Assembly (NCBI GenBank): GCA_022821235.1
Contig: JAJEEA010000291.1
Location: forward strand, 1 to 33,003
Length of the DNA stretch: 33,003 bases
Reading direction: 5' to 3'
Source of the DNA: Vicinamibacteria bacterium
Lineage (GTDB): Bacteria > Acidobacteriota > Vicinamibacteria > Vicinamibacterales > UBA8438
Of this stretch, positions 1-7,638 are shown piece after piece (position 1 is the stretch's first letter; every line of letters starts with the position of its first letter). The notes below the pieces were generated by a model, which was not told the origin of the DNA, did no database searches, and saw only the letters and a list, made by a program, of their open reading frames with translations. A program made the translations under genes and the position numbers.

Positions 1-72
1 CGACAGTACATCGTCGTCCCCGTCGGCGGCCGCGACCGCCCGGCCGAGTGGGTGGCCCTGGCCCTGCCCTGA
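1..72 (+). CDS. PQQ-dependent dehydrogenase, C-terminal end only
   Basis: Only the last 23 codons and the TGA stop lie in the window. They read RQYIVVPVGG followed by a tail ending in VALALP. This matches the usual end of quinoprotein alcohol/glucose dehydrogenases, where a last propeller strand (xQYVVVxxGG) is followed by a short stretch ending in ALP. The complete PQQ enzyme at 16501-18267 has the equivalent strand RQYVVAS and ends in VFALP. The fragment is too short to tell which PQQ subfamily it belongs to or whether a heme domain is present. It suggests that PQQ enzymes flank the exported-protein cluster on its left side. Confidence 0.6.
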   Translation, partial: RQYIVVPVGGRDRPAEWVALALP

Positions 73-138
73 TGGCAGTCGGGGGACGGCAAGGGGCTTC
101 GGCTCCGGTGCCGGACCACCGACAGGAGCATGGTGGTG

Positions 139-432
139 TCAAGCCCGGTCGTCGTCGACGGGCTCGAAGGAGATCCGCAGACGCGTCCCGGTGCTCCGGG
201 CGAATGCCTCCAACGTGCGGGTGGAGGGGTTCCCCCGCCCGCACTCCAGTCGGGCGACGACCGACTGAGTCGTCTCCATGCGTTCGGCCAACTGTGCCTG
301 CGTGAGTCCGGCGCCGAGGCGCGCCTCGATCAGCGCGCGCGTCAGCGTGAACTCGGCATCGAGATCATCGCAGGCCTCGCGATACGCCGGATCGCGGCTC
401 CATTTCCGGTGCAGATCCTGTACCTTGCTCAT
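139..432 (-). CDS. higA: HigA-type XRE antitoxin
   Basis: A 97-residue protein with a helix-turn-helix of the Cro/C1 (XRE) type at about residues 38-85. The recognisable core is GLTQAQLAERM followed by TTQSVVARLE and a second conserved block GNPSTRTLEAFA. The C-terminus (TRLRISFEP) is typical of antitoxins that pair with Gp49-like HigB toxins. Its ATG overlaps the TGA of the upstream toxin gene as ATGA, so the two are probably translationally coupled, toxin first. In this family the antitoxin neutralises the toxin by direct binding and represses the shared promoter. An inverted repeat upstream of the toxin gene at 767-782 is a plausible operator. The antitoxin frame is intact although the toxin frame is not. 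Confidence 0.85.
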   Translation of the reverse strand: MSKVQDLHRKWSRDPAYREACDDLDAEFTLTRALIEARLGAGLTQAQLAERMETTQSVVARLECGRGNPSTRTLEAFARSTGTRLRISFEPVDDDRA

Positions 433-756
433 TCGATCACCGTGAGCGCCCGCTGCAGGGCCAGCCGAATCTCGCCCGCGGGCGTCTTGCGCGTCTTCTT
501 GACGAACACCCGTGCCACCCACCACGCGTCGGTCACGGACCGTGACGTAGAGGGCGCGGGCTGCCCCGTCGCGGCCGGTCAGGCGCATTTCCCGGAGCGG
601 ACCCTGCACGTGCTCGACGTACGGTTCACGCACATGTACGAGTCCCACCGTCGCGATCAGGTGGCTGATACGCACGAACCGGGCGCGCATGTCGGGGGGC
701 AGGGCGTCGAGCTCCCTGTCGACGGTCCCGTTCAGGGTCTCGACCGACCAGCGCAC
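429..756 (-). pseudogene. higB: HigB-like (Gp49 family) toxin, frameshifted
   Basis: A RelE/ParE-superfamily toxin of the phage Gp49-like type, expected to cleave mRNA at the ribosome. From a GTG at 756 the frame reads VRWSVETLNGTVDRELDALP, then MRARFVRIS and GRDGAARALYVTVRDRRVV, all at the usual family positions. After that the frame is lost. The expected continuation RVFVKKTRKTP and the tail LALQRALTVIE followed by TGA lie in another frame. Removing one G from the GGG at 518-520 restores RRVVVARVFVKKTRKTP and a 108-residue product of normal length. So the gene carries a single-base insertion, real or from assembly. The GTG start is chosen from family alignment, and the gene may be leaderless (see 764-782). 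Confidence 0.8.
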
Positions 757-763
757 CCGCCGG

Positions 764-782
764 AATATAGCACATATGCTAT
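764..782 (-). promoter_or_regulatory. Probable higBA promoter and operator
   Basis: An AT-rich island in GC-rich DNA. ATAGCA (767-772) and TGCTAT (777-782) form a perfect inverted repeat with a 4-nt spacer, a suitable size for an XRE dimer. Read on the minus strand, the same DNA contains TGC followed by TATATT (769-764), which resembles an extended -10 element. Transcription would start close to the GTG at 756, giving a nearly leaderless toxin mRNA with the operator over the -10. The role is inferred from position and sequence only. Confidence 0.5.
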
Positions 783-921
783 GTGCGCGCGCCGTGGGCA
801 CGGGCGCCGATCTTGACAACCCGGCCCGGTAGCGGCATGGTTGCGGGCAGTGTTCGTGACGATCGGCCTCGCGACCGACCGGGCGCGGGGCGCCGGGCCG
901 GTGAAGACGACGGGAGGAGCG

Positions 922-2109
922 ATGACTGCCGCCGACGTGCGTCGTCGAAGGGCCTTTCGGAAGAGGCCTACCGCCGGGCTCGCCGCCGTTGCGGTGGCGG
1001 TGGCTTTGGTCGGCGTCCCGACCGCCGCGCCGGCCGAGACCCGCGGTTACGTGATCTCGATGGTCCACACCGCGACCTGGGGCAACACGGACACCTGCCC
1101 GCTGGGGGACAACGGCGGTCTCACCGACCTCAAGGTACGGCGGCTCGTCGGCCGGGGCTTCAGCGAGGAGGAGGCCCGGGCCATCCTCGCCAGCGGAGGG
1201 GTAGGCGCGGACGGCAACCGGGTGCCCATCAGGGAGTTGCCGCGCCTGGACGGCCGGGCGGTCGACCCCGGCAACGTGCCGGTTCTCGTCGCCGACCCGC
1301 AGATCCGCACCGCGGAGGGCCGTTTCGCCCACGGCTTCGACCTGAACGGCGTGGTGGAGCCCGACGCCTTCGAGGATCCGGTGAGCGGCGAGCTCGGCGT
1401 CGACAACCAGATGTGGCGCGCCCTGGGCTGCTTCGAGGTCTACCAGGTGCGCCGGCCGGTGCGCCCCTACAACGAGGACATCGCCTGGGACACCGCCCTC
1501 GACGCCATGCCGGCGTGGCTGATGTCGGTCACCGGCGACGATCTGGACGCCGACGGGGACGTCACCGTCACCTTCGACCGGTCGCTGAACGTGGCCATGC
1601 GCGACGCCCGCGTCGGGGTGCTGGCGGGCGCCACCTACGTCGTCGACCCCGACCCGCGCTCGCACAGCGTGTTCGCGGGGCGCATCGAGGACGGGGTCCT
1701 CACCGTCGAGCCCGGCGACTTCTCGATGCAGGGCGAGTCGCAGTTCTACGCGATACTGCGGTTCACGGGGACCCGCTTGCGGCTGGAGATGGCCGACCAC
1801 GGAGGCGCGTCGGGCATCATCGGCGGCTACCAGCCCTGGCGCGACTACTTCCACTACCTGGCCATCCGCGGCGAGGAGAACGCCCAGGTCGACCTGCCCG
1901 GCGTGTACTACGCGATGAAGCGCCTCGCAGACGCCGTGCCCGACCCCGAGACGGGGGAGAACACCGCGATCTCGGCCGCCTACTTCCTCGAGGCGGTGCC
2001 CGCGTTCCACGCCACCCTCGCCGGCGAGGTGGTGGCCCAGGCGGTCGGCCCCGGCCCGGAGCTGAGCGGACCGGCGGTGCACGAGAACGTGACGCTGGAC
2101 CCCGAGTGA
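922..2109 (+). CDS. Secreted protein of unknown function
   Basis: A 395-residue protein. The ATG at 922 is chosen because GGGAGGAG lies just upstream and because it gives a clean signal peptide: an arginine-rich n-region, a hydrophobic stretch (AAVAVAVALVGV, about residues 21-32) and an AxA-like site before ETRG at about 38. The mature part has few cysteines. It contains motifs such as FDLNG, MWRALGCFE and GGYQPWRDYFHYLAIRG, and a likely beta-rich middle (DVTVTFDRSL, GVLAGATYVVDP). I do not recognise a named domain. It lies upstream of the DUF1592/DUF1552 genes on the same strand, separated by a repeated spacer, so it may be exported with them. Function cannot be given from sequence. Confidence 0.75.
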   Translation: MTAADVRRRRAFRKRPTAGLAAVAVAVALVGVPTAAPAETRGYVISMVHTATWGNTDTCPLGDNGGLTDLKVRRLVGRGFSEEEARAILASGGVGADGNRVPIRELPRLDGRAVDPGNVPVLVADPQIRTAEGRFAHGFDLNGVVEPDAFEDPVSGELGVDNQMWRALGCFEVYQVRRPVRPYNEDIAWDTALDAMPAWLMSVTGDDLDADGDVTVTFDRSLNVAMRDARVGVLAGATYVVDPDPRSHSVFAGRIEDGVLTVEPGDFSMQGESQFYAILRFTGTRLRLEMADHGGASGIIGGYQPWRDYFHYLAIRGEENAQVDLPGVYYAMKRLADAVPDPETGENTAISAAYFLEAVPAFHATLAGEVVAQAVGPGPELSGPAVHENVTLDPE

Positions 2110-2288
2110 CGACATGACCGGGGGCATGGCACCAGGACGCGACCCTGAGGAGCCAGCGGCGCAACCGCGGGGCTTCGCCATGGGCTCCCCGGACCCGGAG
2201 TGAGGACATGGGCGGGGCATGGCACCAGGACGTGACCCCTGAGCCCGCGGGCTTCGCCACGGGCTCCCCGGACCGGAGTGACGACATG
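2104..2288 (+). repeat. Tandem repeat carrying a stop-to-start junction three times
   Basis: Three copies of a GAGTGA(C/G)GACATG junction begin at 2104, 2198 and 2276. The two complete units (2104-2197 and 2198-2275) share the blocks CATGGCACCAGGACG, GGCTTCGCCA and GGGCTCCCCGGACC. The first unit begins in the last codons and stop of the upstream gene. The third junction supplies the ATG at 2286 of the next gene. The ATG at 2114 opens a 29-codon frame that ends in the same DPE-stop as the upstream protein. Confidence 0.85.
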
Positions 2289-3920
2289 AGCGGGAGCATT
2301 CCCTTGCGGCGCATCGTCCGCCTGCCGGCCCTGCTGGCGGCCCTCGTCGTCGGTGTGTCGGCGGCGCCGGGCGCGGCCGAGGAGCTGACGTTCGTTCGGC
2401 TCACGCCGGCGCAGTACCAGCGCGCCGTCCACGACGTCTTCGGTCCGAGCGTCCGGGTCGACGAGGGCGGCGCCGTGCTCGGGGTGCGCGACCGCGGGCT
2501 GCTCGCCGTCGGGGCCCGCCGGAGCACGCTGACCGCCGCCGAGGTGGAGCGCTACGAGGCCCTCGCGCAGCAGATCGCCGCGCAGGTGACCGAGCCGGCG
2601 CGGCGGGCCACCCTCATCGGGTGCCGACCGGCGGCGGACGACGTCCCGGACGACGCGTGCACGGCCCGGTTCGTCGAGCGGGCGGGGCGGTTCCTGTTCC
2701 GCCGCCCGGTGACCGGGGGCGAGACCGACCTGTACGTCGCGGTGGCGCGCGCCGCCGCCGAGACCCTCGGCGACTACTACGCGGGGCTGCGCGCGGCGCT
2801 GGCGTGGATGCTGGTGGCGCCCGAGTTCCTGTTTCGCGTCGAGCGCAGCGAGCCCGACCCCGCCGACCCGGGGCGGCTGCGGCTCGACGCCTGGTCGCGG
2901 GCGTCGCGGCTCAGCTTCTTCCTCTGGGACAGCGCGCCCGACCACCTGTTGCTCGACGCGGCCGAGTCCGGCGATCTGCTCACCCCCGAGGGGCTGGAGC
3001 GGCAGGTCGAGCGGCTGGTGGCGTCGCCGCGGGCCGAGCAGGGCGTGCGCGCGTTCTTCTCGGACATGCTCGAGCTCGACCGCTTCGCGACGCTCTCCAT
3101 CGACTCGAGCCTCTTCCCGCGGTTCACGAAGAACGTCGAGGACGACGCGCGCGAGCAGACCCTGCGGACCGTCGCCGACCACCTGCTCGACCGGAACCGC
3201 GACTACCGCGACCTGTTCGTCACCCGCGACACGTTCCTGACCCCGCCCCTGGCCGCCATCTACGGGGTCCCGCTGCCGCGCTCGCAGGAGCTGGGCGGCG
3301 CGGTGCCGTGGGTGCCGTACCGGTTCCCCGAGGGCAGCAGCCACGTCGGGCTCCTCGGGCAGGTGAGCTTCCTCGCCCTGCACTCGCACCCCGGGCGGTC
3401 GTCACCGACGCTGCGGGGGCAGGCGGTGCAGCAGATCTTCCTGTGCCGGACGGTGCCGCCGCCGCCCCCCGACGTCGACTTCAGCCTGCTGCAGGACACC
3501 TACAACCCCGACTACCGGACCACGCGCGACCGTCTGGCCGAGCACCGGCGGAACCCCGCGTGCGCGAGCTGCCACAACCTGACGGATCCCATCGGGTTGA
3601 CCCTGGAGGTGTTCGACGCGGCCGGCGGCTACCGGACGATGGAGAACGGCGCGCCCATCGACGCCAGCGGCGAGCTGAACGGTCGGACCTATGCAGGGCC
3701 GGCGGGGCTGGCCGAGGCGCTGAGGGACGACCCGCGGGCGACCTCCTGCTTCATCGAGCGGGCGTTCTCCTACGGGGCGGCGCGCCCGCCGACGGACCGT
3801 GAGCAGGCGTGGCTCGCCGACGTCGAGGCGGAGCTGACGGACGGCGGCCTGAAGTGGCGCGCGCTGATGCGCCGCATCGCGCGGAGTCCGGACTTCTACA
3901 CGGTGGTGCCGGGAGCGTGA
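2286..3920 (+). CDS. DUF1592/DUF1588 domain protein with CxxCH motif
   Basis: A 544-residue exported protein with a signal peptide in about the first 30 residues (ALLAALVVGVSAAPGAA). The order matches the family usually named DUF1587 (LTPAQYQRAVHDVFG, about 38-52), DUF1595 (RFLFRRPVTGGETDLY), DUF1592 (SRLSFFLWDSAPDHLLL), DUF1588 (HVGLLGQVSFLALHSHPG) and DUF1585 at the C-terminus. C426-A-S-C429-H430 in the DUF1588 part is a possible covalent heme site, followed by DPIGLTLEVFDAAGGYR, typical of the family. This protein lacks the extra N-terminal cytochrome c domain seen in longer planctomycete members. The family's biochemical role is unknown. The ATG at 2286 follows a GAGTGACGAC junction. The stop overlaps the start of the next gene (TGATG). 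Confidence 0.88.
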   Translation: MSGSIPLRRIVRLPALLAALVVGVSAAPGAAEELTFVRLTPAQYQRAVHDVFGPSVRVDEGGAVLGVRDRGLLAVGARRSTLTAAEVERYEALAQQIAAQVTEPARRATLIGCRPAADDVPDDACTARFVERAGRFLFRRPVTGGETDLYVAVARAAAETLGDYYAGLRAALAWMLVAPEFLFRVERSEPDPADPGRLRLDAWSRASRLSFFLWDSAPDHLLLDAAESGDLLTPEGLERQVERLVASPRAEQGVRAFFSDMLELDRFATLSIDSSLFPRFTKNVEDDAREQTLRTVADHLLDRNRDYRDLFVTRDTFLTPPLAAIYGVPLPRSQELGGAVPWVPYRFPEGSSHVGLLGQVSFLALHSHPGRSSPTLRGQAVQQIFLCRTVPPPPPDVDFSLLQDTYNPDYRTTRDRLAEHRRNPACASCHNLTDPIGLTLEVFDAAGGYRTMENGAPIDASGELNGRTYAGPAGLAEALRDDPRATSCFIERAFSYGAARPPTDREQAWLADVEAELTDGGLKWRALMRRIARSPDFYTVVPGA

Positions 3921-4294
3921 TGACGATCGAGATGGCGCGCGCCGGGTGGCGGTGGGCGCGGGGGTGGCGTGAGTGGTGCTTCCTAGGGGTGGTCGCCGTG
4001 GCGGCGTTCGCAGCGCTCGCGGCCGGCGTTCACTTCTCCACGGTCGTCGTGCTGGTCTTCTTCGCCTGCCTGTTGGCGGCGAAGAGCCGGGGCGACCACC
4101 GGGTGGCGGCGCGGGTGGCGCGTCGGTTCTTCCGTGGCATGCTTGATTTCTTGCTGGCGGGGCTCGCGGCCGACCTTCCCGGTTACGTGCTCACCCTCGC
4201 CGGCGTACCGGCGGGCATGATGTGCGCGGCGGTCGAGAGACGGGAGGAGGAGCGGGTCGAGGGTCGACTCCGTCCGAAAGGCCAACCGATATGA
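3920..4294 (+). CDS. Small membrane protein between DUF1592 and DUF1552 genes
   Basis: A 124-residue protein. Its ATG overlaps the upstream stop as TGATG, and its own TGA overlaps the next start as ATGA, so all three genes look translationally coupled. A hydrophobic hairpin lies at about residues 20-50 (FLGVVAVAAFAALAAGV, then VVVLVFFACLLAA). Further weaker hydrophobic stretches follow (MLDFLLAGLAADLPGYVLTLAGV). The C-terminus is highly charged (ERREEERVEGRLR) and probably cytoplasmic. I recognise no domain family. Its position suggests a membrane partner or anchor for the two exported neighbours, which is inference. An open frame between two strong genes could be incidental, but the double overlap and the hydrophobic pattern argue that it is real. 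Confidence 0.7.
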   Translation: MTIEMARAGWRWARGWREWCFLGVVAVAAFAALAAGVHFSTVVVLVFFACLLAAKSRGDHRVAARVARRFFRGMLDFLLAGLAADLPGYVLTLAGVPAGMMCAAVERREEERVEGRLRPKGQPI

Positions 4295-5634
4295 GTGCAA
4301 AGAACGAGATCGGCCGCCGCACCGTGCTGCGGGGCATGCTGAGGAGCGGCGCCGCGGTCACCGTGGGGCTGCCGGTGCTGGAATCGTTCCTGAACGCCAA
4401 CGGGACGGCGTACGCGGCCACCGGCGCGCCGCTGCCGCCCTGCTTCGGCACGTGGTTCTGGGGGCTCGGGCTCATCCCCAACCACTGGGAGCCCGCCGTC
4501 GCCGGGCCCGACTACGAGCTGCCCGCGCACCTCGCGGGGCTGCAGCCCATCCGGTCGAAGATGAACCTGTTCAGCGGCATGCAGGTGTTCCTGGACGGCA
4601 AGGTCAACCAGAACCACTACTCGGGGGCCCAGGGCCAGGCCACCGGCATGGTGTCGCGCAACGGCGGCGACTACTCGACGAGCATCGACACCCTCGTCGG
4701 CGACCACATCGGCCGGGGCACGCGGTTCCGCTCGCTCGAGGTGACCTGCGACGGCGACGCCAGCGCGAGCTGGAGCGCGCGCGGGTCGAGCGGCCTGAAC
4801 CCGTCCGAGACGTCGCCCCTCGCCCTCTACGCCCGCATCTTCGGCGACGGCTTCCGCGACCCGAACCTCGCCGAGTTCCAGCCCGACCCGGCGGTGATGG
4901 TGCGGCACAGCGTGCTCTCGGCGGTGTCCGAGCAGCGCCGGAAGCTGATGTCGTCGGTGTCGGCGACGGACCGCGCGCGGCTCGACGAGTACTTCTCGTC
5001 GGTGCGCGACCTCGAGCAGAAGCTGGCGTTCGAGCTCGACCGGCCGGCGCCGCTCCCCGCGTGCCGGGTGCCCGAGGCGGGGACGGAGGAGATCGGCGCC
5101 CTCGTCGAGCAGGTCGAGCGCACCCACCGGCAGTTCGCGCGGCTTCTCGCTCACGCGATGGCGTGCGGCCAGACGCGCATCTTCAACCTGACGATGGGCT
5201 CGGCGTTCTCCCGGCTGCGCCTGCCCGGCGAGGTGAACGCCTACCACGCGCTGACCCACGAGGAGCCGATCCACCCCGAGCTCGGATACCAGCCCGGCTG
5301 CAAGTGGCTGGCCGAGCGGATGATGGACTTCTTCCGCGAGTTCGTCCAGACCCTGGACGGGATCCAGGAGGGCGAGGGCACGCTGCTCGACCGCACCGTG
5401 GTCTTCGCGTTCACCGACCACGGCGAGGCGCGCATGCACTCGATGAAGCGCTACCCCATCCTGACCGCCGGCAGCGGCGGCGGCCGCATGAAGACGGGGC
5501 TGCACGTCGCGGCGGAGGGCGACGCGGCCACCCGCGTCGGGTTCACCATCCAGCAGGCGCTGGGGCTGGTGAACGGCAGTTGGGGCACCGAGTCGAACCA
5601 GGTGTCGCGGCCGTTCAGCGAGGTGCTGGCTTGA
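4291..5634 (+). CDS. DUF1552 family exported protein (Tat-type signal)
   Basis: A 447-residue protein of the DUF1552 family. The N-terminus GRRTVLRGMLRSG followed by AAVTVGLPVLES is a twin-arginine-like export signal. Family landmarks are the FGTWFWGLGLIPNHWEP block, a NQNHYSGAQGQATGM block, the ALTHEEP stretch and FAFTDHGEARMHSMKRYPIL near the end. The last block resembles the metal-binding end of DUF1501/alkaline-phosphatase-like folds, but catalytic activity is not established for DUF1552. DUF1552 and DUF1592 genes commonly occur side by side in Acidobacteriota, Planctomycetota and Myxococcota. Here a small membrane protein gene separates them. The ATG at 4291 is preferred because it gives the twin-arginine signal directly and overlaps the previous stop. 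Confidence 0.9.
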   Translation: MSAKNEIGRRTVLRGMLRSGAAVTVGLPVLESFLNANGTAYAATGAPLPPCFGTWFWGLGLIPNHWEPAVAGPDYELPAHLAGLQPIRSKMNLFSGMQVFLDGKVNQNHYSGAQGQATGMVSRNGGDYSTSIDTLVGDHIGRGTRFRSLEVTCDGDASASWSARGSSGLNPSETSPLALYARIFGDGFRDPNLAEFQPDPAVMVRHSVLSAVSEQRRKLMSSVSATDRARLDEYFSSVRDLEQKLAFELDRPAPLPACRVPEAGTEEIGALVEQVERTHRQFARLLAHAMACGQTRIFNLTMGSAFSRLRLPGEVNAYHALTHEEPIHPELGYQPGCKWLAERMMDFFREFVQTLDGIQEGEGTLLDRTVVFAFTDHGEARMHSMKRYPILTAGSGGGRMKTGLHVAAEGDAATRVGFTIQQALGLVNGSWGTESNQVSRPFSEVLA

Positions 5635-5698
5635 GTTGCGCCGGCGGTCGGGGCGATGGCCGCGGCGCTCGGCCGGCCGAAGAGGACGGGCAGGGGCC

Positions 5699-5921
5699 GC
5701 GCTCGCGGGGCTCGTGGCGGGACCGCACCGTTGCACCTCCGGGAGGGCCGGTGATGGGCAACACGGGCCGCCGGGGGATGCGGCGGGTCGGCCGCCGAGG
5801 GCTCCGTCACGGATTGCGCTCGCGGGGCTCGTGACGGGATCGCACCATCGCACCCGCGGGGAGGGGTGATGGGCAGGACGGGCCGCCTGGGAAACGCGGC
5901 GGGGCCGGTTGCCGAGGGCTC
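5699..5921 (+). repeat. 117-bp tandem repeat in the leader of the PF03640-like gene
   Basis: Two degenerate units begin with GCGCTCGCGGGGCTCGTG at 5699 and 5816 and each ends near GCCGAGGGCTC. Each has a purine-rich block followed by TGATGGGCA and then ACGGGCCGCC. The two ATGs (5754 and 5869) open frames of 26 and 24 codons. The second frame ends in TGA at 5941-5943, overlapping the ATG of the next gene at 5940. The rest of the 305-bp gap holds no other feature I can support. Confidence 0.8.
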
Positions 5922-5939
5922 TCGGGCAGGAGAGTTGTC

Positions 5940-7298
5940 ATGATGCGTCAGCGATGGGATGGGCCGGCGGTTCGGTGGGCGGCGGCTGCCGTGACGGCGC
6001 TCGCCCTGGGCGGGCCGTTCCCGGCCCTGGCGGAAGAGAGCGAGGCGCCGCCGACGGTGCCCGCCGGGGTGACCCTGGTGGAGGTGGTGCGCGAGCTGCA
6101 GGCGTCGGCCGCCCAGATGCTCTGGACGCGGCTGGGCGACGAGGAGGGCCGCACCCTCCTGTTCGCGGAGGACTATCGGACCGGCGGCGCGGCCTGCGTG
6201 GCCGCCTGCGCGGCCGAGTTCCCGCCGCTGCCGGCGCCCGCCGACGCCGAGCCCTTCGCGGACTGGTCGCTGCTGCGCCGCCCGGACGGGGGCCTGCAGT
6301 GGGCCTACCAGTTGCGCCCGCTGCACACCTGGTCGCGGGAGGCGGAGCCGGGCGAGGTGGCGACCAACGTCGGCCTCGCCGAGACCGCGAACCTGAAGCT
6401 CGCCGAGCGGCCGGAAGCGGCGGGGGCGCTGCTGCCGCCCCCGGGTTGGCGCGTCGCCCGCTTCGAGCCGCACCGGTCCATCGCGGCGCCCGACGGCATC
6501 GAGGCGCGGCTGGTGCTGTCGGCGCAGGCCGTCGTCCTGACCGACTTCGCCGGGTTCACCCTCTACGCGTTCGACGGCGACGCGGCCGACGACGACCCGG
6601 GCGGCTGCTCCGGCGGAGGCTGCGAGGCGCGCTGGCGGCCGGTCGCGGCGCCCGCCCTCGCGCTCGACGTGGGCGATTTCTCGGTGGTGAGCCGGGCGGA
6701 CGGCTCCCGGCAGTGGGCGTACCGTGGACGGCCCCTCTATCGGTACCGCGGCGACCTGCTGCCCGGCGACGCGCACGGCCGGGACGCCGACGCGCGCCGG
6801 CGCATGGCGGTGCTGAGCGAGGGCTTCCGGCCGCCGCGGGTGGGGGTGACCGCCCTCGAGGGCTACGGCGACGCCCTGTCGCTCGCGGGCATGACCCTGT
6901 ACTCGGGCTCCGCGTTCCAGAAGTACTGGGGCGGGCGCAACCTGCGCGACAGCTTCAAGAACGCCTGGCGCCGGGGCAAGCGCCTGGGGGGCGACGCGTG
7001 CGCGGACGAGGACTGCCTCGCGCTCTGGCGTCCGTTCCCGGCGCCTGCCGACGCCCGGTCGACGGGCTTCTGGGAGGTCGTCGAGCGCGGCGACGGAACT
7101 CGCCAGTGGGCCTACAAGGGCTACGCCCTCTACACCTACGCCGACGACGAGGCGCCCGGCCAGAACCGCGGGCAGGCCACCTACAGCTTCGTCAGGCCGG
7201 ACGGCGGCCCCGACGACATCGAGCGCGCCATCTGGCTGGCCGAGCTCGGCGACACCTACGGCGGGGCGGGTGTGTACTGGAACGTCGCCAAGCCGTGA
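5940..7298 (+). CDS. Exported protein with three PF03640-like secreted repeats
   Basis: A 452-residue protein with a signal peptide (AAAAVTALALGGPFPALA). GGCAGGAGAG sits just upstream of the ATG at 5940; a second ATG follows at once. It holds three copies of the domain called lipoprotein/secreted repeat of unknown function (PF03640), at about residues 55-130, 195-275 and 315-420. Each repeat has a LxxAEDY or LYAFDGD or LYSG strand, a cysteine pair (C-x-x-x-C or similar), W-P-like contacts (ARWRPV, LALWRPF) and a RxDGxxQWAYxGxxLY ending. Single-repeat relatives are cell-surface proteins and two-repeat forms are common; function is unknown. It follows the DUF1552 gene on the same strand and may belong to the same exported complex. 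Its last 64 bp are repeated downstream at 7439-7501. Confidence 0.85.
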   Translation: MMRQRWDGPAVRWAAAAVTALALGGPFPALAEESEAPPTVPAGVTLVEVVRELQASAAQMLWTRLGDEEGRTLLFAEDYRTGGAACVAACAAEFPPLPAPADAEPFADWSLLRRPDGGLQWAYQLRPLHTWSREAEPGEVATNVGLAETANLKLAERPEAAGALLPPPGWRVARFEPHRSIAAPDGIEARLVLSAQAVVLTDFAGFTLYAFDGDAADDDPGGCSGGGCEARWRPVAAPALALDVGDFSVVSRADGSRQWAYRGRPLYRYRGDLLPGDAHGRDADARRRMAVLSEGFRPPRVGVTALEGYGDALSLAGMTLYSGSAFQKYWGGRNLRDSFKNAWRRGKRLGGDACADEDCLALWRPFPAPADARSTGFWEVVERGDGTRQWAYKGYALYTYADDEAPGQNRGQATYSFVRPDGGPDDIERAIWLAELGDTYGGAGVYWNVAKP

Positions 7299-7402
7299 GG
7301 ACAGTGACAGGAATCACCTTGCGACGTGCCCAACGCGGGAACCGCCGAAGAACCGGCTGCATCTGGGTTGCAGTTGGCAACCTTGTATCGCGATCATTGT
7401 CC
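7299..7402. mobile_element. Small element with GGACAGTGA inverted ends, copy 1
   Basis: A 104-bp non-coding element. It starts GGACAGTGAC and ends TCATTGTCC, an imperfect terminal inverted repeat, with CACCTTGCG and GGCAACCTTG as further inner inverted pieces. The reverse complement matches the element at 29364-29455 along most of its length, including the block GATGCAGCCGGTT. Size and inverted ends suggest a MITE or REP/BIME-like element moved by a transposase elsewhere in the genome. No transposase is present here. It lies directly after the stop codon at 7298. Confidence 0.65.
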
Positions 7403-7438
7403 TGAGTCGCGGTCGGACTCGACCGGCCCGCGCCGGAA

Positions 7439-7501
7439 GCTGGCCGAGCTCGGCGATATCTCGGCGCGGCGGGCCTGTGCCGGAACGTCGCCAGGCCGTG
7501 A
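7439..7501 (+). repeat. Duplicated 3' end of the upstream gene
   Basis: These bases repeat the last 64 bp (7235-7298) of the PF03640-like gene with roughly 80 percent identity by eye. Both contain GCTGGCCGAGCTCGGCGA and GGAACGTCGCCA and end at a TGA. The inverted-end element at 7299-7402 lies between the original and the copy. The copy has no start or body and is not expected to be translated. The remaining bases up to 7638 show nothing else I can support. Confidence 0.8.
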
Positions 7502-7638
7502 TCGAACCTCGCGCCGTCCTCCCGCGTCTACCTGACAAGTGACGTGCAGCGTCCGCCGGGGACATGACGTCCCGGCCGGCGAGGCGGAGCTCACCGGAAC
7601 GAGGGCGGCGGGCCTCGACGACAGGTCAGGGAGCGGCG

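Noticed and set aside
139-2220. A 693-codon open frame on the minus strand across the secreted-protein gene and the higBA region
   Set aside because: Only its ends match proteins (HigB start, HigA). The middle is the antisense of a convincing secreted protein and has the Arg/Gly/His-rich look of GC-rich shadow frames.
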